DNA from: Megamerina dolium
Taxonomy: Eukaryota; Arthropoda; Insecta; Diptera; Megamerinidae
NCBI GenBank assembly: GCA_963854835.1
Contig: OY978525.1
Coordinates: forward strand, 111,427,417-111,491,416
DNA: 64,000 nucleotides
Direction: 5' to 3'
How positions within the stretch are numbered: position 1 is the stretch's first letter; every line of letters starts with the position of its first letter. The position numbers were made by a program, and so were the translations under genes. Positions 59,639 through 64,000 of this stretch are shown here, piece after piece. A model generated the notes under the pieces. It ran no database searches. It worked only from the letters and a program-made list of their open reading frames with translations, and had not been told where the DNA came from.

Positions 59639-60862
59639 TTATGGAGTGATGAGAACATACAGAAATATTAAAATTAAAATAATCAATACTATTATTAAAT
59701 TACGCTTAAGATGATATTTTCTGTCGAGTGTTGTCCAATAACGTTGTACTGTAGCTCCAAATGAATTATCATAACGACCGTGCATTGAGGTAATGCCACC
59801 GCCACCATAGATGGTATGGCGCTGATAACGGCGTGCATCAGCTCCACTGCTAATGGAGGTCATACCACCTCTAAGTGGTTCAGCTTTCAAACGTTCCAAA
59901 TTACGTGTAAAATTACTCAAATATGGTGATTCGAAAGGCTCATCGATAGCATCGTTGTCATCGCTCATCTCCTCGTAGACTTTTTTCGATTCCAAAACAG
60001 ATCCGGCTGGTGTACTGCGTCTCATGTATGCCGATGAGGACAATGATGATGATACTGCCGGCTGGTAATTACTCTTGGTTGATGTTGTCAATGCAGATTG
60101 TGGAGTACCATAATGTGATGAATCAAATGTACGTTGAAATGACTGTGTATACACACTACGTGATGTTATTGGTTCGGTAGTAAACTGAGCGGAACCACGT
60201 GTACCCAAATCCACGCGTGGGCCATCCGTTACACGACCAAACTTTGAATTGCCCAAATCTGTTTCGTTCACCTCTGGTACGGTTGGAAAATCATTAGTGT
60301 ACGACGTAGTTACCACTGATGTCTTCGAGAGCGAACCACCACGAGAACTACGTGATGCCGGGCGACTAAGATTACCACTGCGATTTAGCATTTCTGCCTG
60401 ATGTGCAGCGTTAACCAGATCTTCTTCTTCATCTTCGTCACTTTCGAGCACAACCGTCGGATAAAGTCTACCCGTTGTGCTAGTGTTGGTTTTCGTGACG
60501 ATATGCTCCTGTTGTTCACGCACCGAACGACGTCGATCAGACACCGGTGCAGGCGCAGGCGAGGAAATGCCACCAACAGTGCGTCTATTATTCAAGCGAG
60601 TCGCCGAACGATTTGCTGTTGAACCATCATGTTTATCTTCAATCACTGGAGCTGCAGCTTCTACCTTGGTTACATGAATTGTTTCGCGTCGGTTCGATTT
60701 TTTCTGCGCGCTGCCCGGCGTCGCTGCTGTACCAGACAGAATTGCATGCAACTTCTTGATAAGCACTTTTCGACTGGAATCCGTCACAGGTACATTAGGT
60801 AAACCATTTTGAATACATTTTGCACGTAGATCGGCATTACTAAGTGATTCAAGAACATCCAT
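59639..60862 (-). CDS. Ote: Otefin, LEM-domain inner nuclear membrane protein
   Basis: 407 residues from the first in-frame ATG (60860-60862); the frame is open further upstream but has no ATG there. Residues 1-45 are a LEM domain (LESLSNADLRAKCIQNGLPN, then VPVTDSSRKVLIKKL), which binds barrier-to-autointegration factor. A KKSNRRET motif follows, as in Drosophila Otefin. The middle is long, Ser/Thr-rich and probably disordered, with an acidic LESDEDEEEDLV patch. The protein ends in one transmembrane helix (LIIVLIILILIFLYVLI), giving tail anchorage in the inner nuclear membrane. Drosophila Otefin (424 residues) supports germline stem-cell maintenance through BMP signalling. AATAAA signals lie downstream on the minus strand near 59510. 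Bocksbeutel is a related alternative, but the LEM sequence and NRRET favour Otefin. Confidence 0.92.
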   Translation of the reverse strand: MDVLESLSNADLRAKCIQNGLPNVPVTDSSRKVLIKKLHAILSGTAATPGSAQKKSNRRETIHVTKVEAAAPVIEDKHDGSTANRSATRLNNRRTVGGISSPAPAPVSDRRRSVREQQEHIVTKTNTSTTGRLYPTVVLESDEDEEEDLVNAAHQAEMLNRSGNLSRPASRSSRGGSLSKTSVVTTSYTNDFPTVPEVNETDLGNSKFGRVTDGPRVDLGTRGSAQFTTEPITSRSVYTQSFQRTFDSSHYGTPQSALTTSTKSNYQPAVSSSLSSSAYMRRSTPAGSVLESKKVYEEMSDDNDAIDEPFESPYLSNFTRNLERLKAEPLRGGMTSISSGADARRYQRHTIYGGGGITSMHGRYDNSFGATVQRYWTTLDRKYHLKRNLIIVLIILILIFLYVLITP

Positions 60863-61543
60863 TTCACAATTTATTTTTCCTTCTAATTGGACGACTTTTG
60901 ACTGTTGACTTGAAATGTTAGTTTTTTTTGCGCGTTTAAATTTCAAGCTTCGTTTAATATGACGGCTTCCTATATGCACAGCAAAAACAAATCAATATTA
61001 ATTGCCAACTACTCAAAATTCATTGTTTGATGCTCAAAATTCATGAGCTACAAACAAATCTAATTTACTGGAAATAATATTGGCACAACTTAAAAAATTT
61101 ATTGATTATTCAATATAATGAGTGAGCTCAGTGATTAGAGTATTGTCTTTCCAACCGTAGGTTGAAGGTTTAATCCCTGACTGAGGTATCAACCCTAAAA
61201 TCGAAAAACATTTTTCTTACGAACAGTACCCAACTGCCGGTATGCAATTGGCAATTCTTCCGACAGTAACAAAATCGCATGAAAACGTTTTTAAAGGACA
61301 TCACAACGATTCTGCCTTTCGAAACCGGCTATTAATGCTCAGAATGTAAGACGCACAACAGTATTGGAAAAGGAGATCATGTAATAAGCAACCCTGATCG
61401 TTACTCGTTGAATGTCTCGCATATTGAACAGAGTTGATGACCAATCATTAACAGCTGTTTGGCATTTCTTGTTTATATTTTAGCATTTATCTATATATAA
61501 AACTTTTATAAGTATATAATTAAATTAAATAGAAAATCGAATT
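60863..61543. promoter_or_regulatory. Shared divergent upstream region of Ote and pen-2
   Basis: The 681 bp between the two start codons must hold the promoters and 5' leaders of both genes. An old SINE copy (about 61117-61395) occupies its centre. No TATA box or initiator could be singled out with confidence. Confidence 0.5.
61117..61395 (+). repeat. Old SINE copy between Ote and pen-2
   Basis: Plus strand: GTGAGCTCAGTGATTAGAG (A-box region), GGTTTAATCCC (B-box region), then the body with CAATTGGCAATTCTTCCGAC and GACGCACAACAGTATTGG. Much more diverged than the 63.6-kb copy; the tail is lost. Confidence 0.75.
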
Positions 61544-61965
61544 ATGGATATTTCCAAAGCACCAAATGAAAAGAAATTACAATTATGTCGTACATATTAT
61601 CGCAGTGAGTAAATTTGTTTAGATCGTATATGATTTCTAATACATTTCTTTTTCTGCATCAGCCGGATTTGCTTTGCTACCATTTGTGTGGGCAATTAAT
61701 ATGTGTTGGTTCTTTAAGGAAGCATTCTATAAACCACCCTATCCTGAGCAGCAACAAATCAAAAGATGTAAATTGTGATTTTGTGCAATGAGCATTGCTT
61801 AATCAATAAAATTATTCCATTTTAGATGTGATATATTCCGCACTCGGCACTTTCATATGGCTAGTTGCAATTGTAACATGGGTAATTATATTCCAAAGTA
61901 AACGTGCAGAGTGGGGAGCTTTTGCCGACTACATGAGTTTTATAATACCGCTTGGAAGAGCCTAG
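61544..61965 (+). CDS. pen-2: Gamma-secretase subunit Pen-2 (three exons)
   Basis: Exons 61544-61604, 61663-61767 and 61826-61965 join to 101 residues. Donors GTGAGT and GTAAAT and acceptors CAG and TAG are conventional; the introns are 58 bp each. The protein begins [20 protein letters not shown] and has two hydrophobic stretches, [16 protein letters not shown] and [20 protein letters not shown]. It ends in the [10 protein letters not shown] tail needed in this family for presenilin complex assembly. Pen-2 is the smallest subunit of gamma-secretase, which cleaves Notch and other membrane proteins and needs Pen-2 for presenilin endoproteolysis. An AATAAA follows near 62068. Length and both ends match the Drosophila protein closely. 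Confidence 0.96.
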
Positions 61966-62092
61966 CCAATCCACATATTATTATGACAATTAAGTGTGTA
62001 GTATTATAGAAAGAAATCAATTTTATACATTACATTTTTATTATAATTTAAACTTTATTATTAATCCAATAAAAATGACAAAATAACAGACT

Positions 62093-63239
62093 TTATTGCA
62101 CGGCTTCTTTAGAAGTTTCTGTACTACCTTGTAGTTCTTTTAATTTTTGCTCAAAAAATGTTTTTCGCAATGTTAATGGCATTGATTTCTGTCGCAGAAA
62201 GTAATTCTCGTTACCCTTCGCCGTATAAGTGTTATCACCAAGTAGTGCACGCAAAGCCATATTCTTCTTCAGGTTCTTATCATAATAACGTATGCCAGCT
62301 TCTACGAATTCCGGACCCATGGACGAAAGTTTCTTATCAATGTCAGCATCGTAGGAGACTTGTGTGAAATCCTTTAAAAATGACCAACTGCCTACACCAA
62401 AACAACTCAATATCGAATACATGACACAGCGTAACTAAAAAAAAAGTAGTCAAATAACATAACATATCTATGTGTATTTAATTCCCTATTACACTTACTG
62501 CGAATGGCCTCGAAAGCAAATCTAGACGCTTATTCAAATAACTGCCCAGTGTGTAGACCATTAGAAAAGATATACTTGGAAACAATGAATTTAACAGTAT
62601 TCGGTGCGATTGCAACTGCAATAAGGTTTTGCAAAGTCCGAATACTTGCTCATCGGGCGAAAGCACAATTGATTCCTCTAATAGCTTGCCACTTTCAGTG
62701 TTCCATTTGATTTTCTCATCACGAAAACGTATTTCATTACGATTTATCTCATCTACATTGGTGTAATTGTAATTCGCTGGGATACCCAATGCACAACCAA
62801 AACGATATTTTGTTGAACCTAATAACATTCATTGTAATCGATTGTAGAATGTTAAATATGGGCAATCAAGATACGCACCTGCATGAAATAGATCAAATCC
62901 AAACACGGTAAATGGTCGTATAATTAATTTTTCATAATCATTTATTTCCAACTTATCCATTGCATATTCAAGACGTTGACGAACTCGTTCCGACACTGGA
63001 CGTTCAACACCATTACTACGAAATGCGTTCAGATTTTAATGAAAAACACTACGTCTTTCTAATATTCATACAACTTACTCATAGCATTGCATAAATTCCC
63101 GATAATATTTTAGTCCAACTGTGTGTGGCAAAAAATTTCCAAAAAATAATCCAATTGTTGTGGCACCGGCAGCAAAAAAAACAACCTTTCGCCCTTCGGT
63201 TGTTTGGAAAAAACGACGTTTTATATTCTGCTTTTGCAT
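62093..63239 (-). CDS. TMEM177: TMEM177-like mitochondrial membrane protein (four exons)
   Basis: Minus-strand exons 63079-63239, 62879-63015, 62499-62818 and 62093-62434 give 319 residues, with consistent phases and GT-AG introns. The start is the first ATG; the frame is open upstream but only with TTG. The N-terminus is basic and followed by a hydrophobic segment (VVFFAAGATTIGLFFGNFL). A second membrane segment lies at ILLNSLFPSISFLMVYTLG. Diagnostic motifs are GCALGIPANY and the C-terminal EFVEAGIRYYDKNLKKNMAL, then RALLG.NTYT..GNENYFLR, which parallel human TMEM177 (311 residues). That protein acts in the mitochondrial inner membrane with COX20 in cytochrome c oxidase subunit 2 maturation. 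The stop codon overlaps an AATAAA; further signals lie downstream. Confidence 0.88.
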
Positions 63240-63588
63240 TTTGATAATTCTTTCTAGTCTTCTATACAGTTCACCAATAGAATTGGAAATTAGCCGGCAC
63301 TGCTCATCCAAATCGCATCAACAAAGTGCGTTTTTTCCCGTAATACATTTTGACAGTTCTCAAATTGCATAATTCACATATGATATTTTAGCGTTGCCAC
63401 CTACGTTGCAGCAGAAAAGTGAAAAAGAGGGGGAAAAAATATGTCGATAATTGAAGAAAATGTGAAAAAATTCGAAGAGCAATATTCGAAAATCGAAGTT
63501 TGCTGTTACAACGCTGTCCATTAACAGTGGGATATTTAATTAGAGACTTGAGAAGTTCTTAGTTAAATTTCATTAAGTTTCTATAATT

Positions 63589-63963
63589 AATAGTGGGTGC
63601 CGTAGCTCAGTGGTTAGTGTGTTCGCCTTCTGATCTGTAGGTCGGTGGTTCAATCCCCGGCTGATGCATAACAAATTTAATATCGATAAGATTTTTCTTT
63701 CGAACGGTACCCACCTGTCGGCAAGCAATTGGCAATTCTTCCGACAGTAACAACTTGCCATGAAAAAAAGCTTCTTAAAGAACTCTGTGACAATGCTCAG
63801 AAAAAGTGATGTCACAAGTGTTCTGCCGTTCGGAACCGGCTAAAATAAGTAGGTCCCTTCTAATATTGTCCAAAATTTAAGACGCACAACAGTAATGGAA
63901 GAGAAGCTCGGCCAATGAGCCCTTTGGGGCTTTATGTGGCCACATATTTATTTATTTTTTTTA
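63589..63963 (+). repeat. tRNA-headed SINE, tail variant A, best copy with TSD
   Basis: Reference copy. A box TAGCTCAGTGGTTAG at 63603-63617 and B box GGTTCAATCCC at 63647-63657 form a tRNA-like Pol III promoter. The body contains an inverted pair CTGTCGG...CCGACAG, and the tail ends ATTTATTTATTTTTTTTATT. The 10-bp duplication TTCTATAATT flanks it (63579-63588 and 63964-63973). Confidence 0.93.
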
Positions 63964-64000
63964 TTCTATAATTGAGTCTTAACTAAAAAAACACGCATTG

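Noticed and set aside
60863..60979. Longer Otefin start upstream of 60862
   Set aside because: The open frame extends but begins with GTG; the first in-frame ATG gives the LEM-first protein typical of the family.
63603..63665. tRNA gene
   Set aside because: A and B boxes are present, but the segment is the head of a dispersed SINE with target duplications, and the acceptor and anticodon stems do not pair well.

Overview
The window looks like a piece of a cyclorrhaphan fly genome, most likely a tephritid fruit fly. The reasons are AT-rich DNA with short GT-AG introns, CAA/CAG/CA microsatellites, two insect DUF1091 genes, orthologues of Drosophila Otefin and pen-2, and many rosa-type (DD41D) and classical (DD34D) mariner elements. 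Species assignment is inference; only the gene and repeat content is seen.

Six protein-coding genes can be supported. Two are small secreted-type DUF1091 genes, each with three exons and in opposite orientation: 1507-2242 (+) and 31635-32339 (-). The other four form a compact cluster at the right end: an intronless F-box/WD protein of the FBXW4 type (56103-57347, +), the LEM-domain inner nuclear membrane protein Otefin (59639-60862, -), the gamma-secretase subunit Pen-2 (three exons, 61544-61965, +) and a TMEM177 orthologue (four exons, 62093-63239, -). Otefin and pen-2 are divergent over 0.68 kb; pen-2 and TMEM177 converge with 127 bp between their stop codons.

Most of the rest, roughly 2.4-52.9 kb, is a layered transposon graveyard. 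At least seven DD41D mariner copies or relics and about ten DD34D copies or relics are present. The best is a 1321-bp element at 38701-40021 with matching terminal inverted repeats, TA target duplication and a transposase frame broken by a single stop codon. Non-LTR retrotransposon pieces fall into three groups: RTE-like (20.15-21.72 kb plus two shorter pieces), Jockey-like RT (7.6-8.16 kb), and RNase H-bearing elements (13.3-15.0, 16.9-18.0, 23.2-26.1, 30.5-31.0, 40.7-41.4 and 45.2-45.95 kb). About ten copies of a tRNA-headed SINE occur, in two tail variants, several with clear target-site duplications. A 1.3-kb repeat with terminal hairpins and roughly 150-bp internal modules occurs twice.

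Insertions are nested: SINE in mariner, LINE tails in mariners, the 1.3-kb repeat inside a LINE between its RT and RNase H parts, and an RTE fragment inside a DD41D copy. These give a relative order of activity. No CRISPR, operon-type system or clearly new multi-gene system is visible. The most useful leads are the SINE family with two different tails, the hairpin-ended modular repeat, the near-intact mariner and the mosaic mariner at 33.47 kb. Edges of relics are approximate because they were placed by reading, without alignment.
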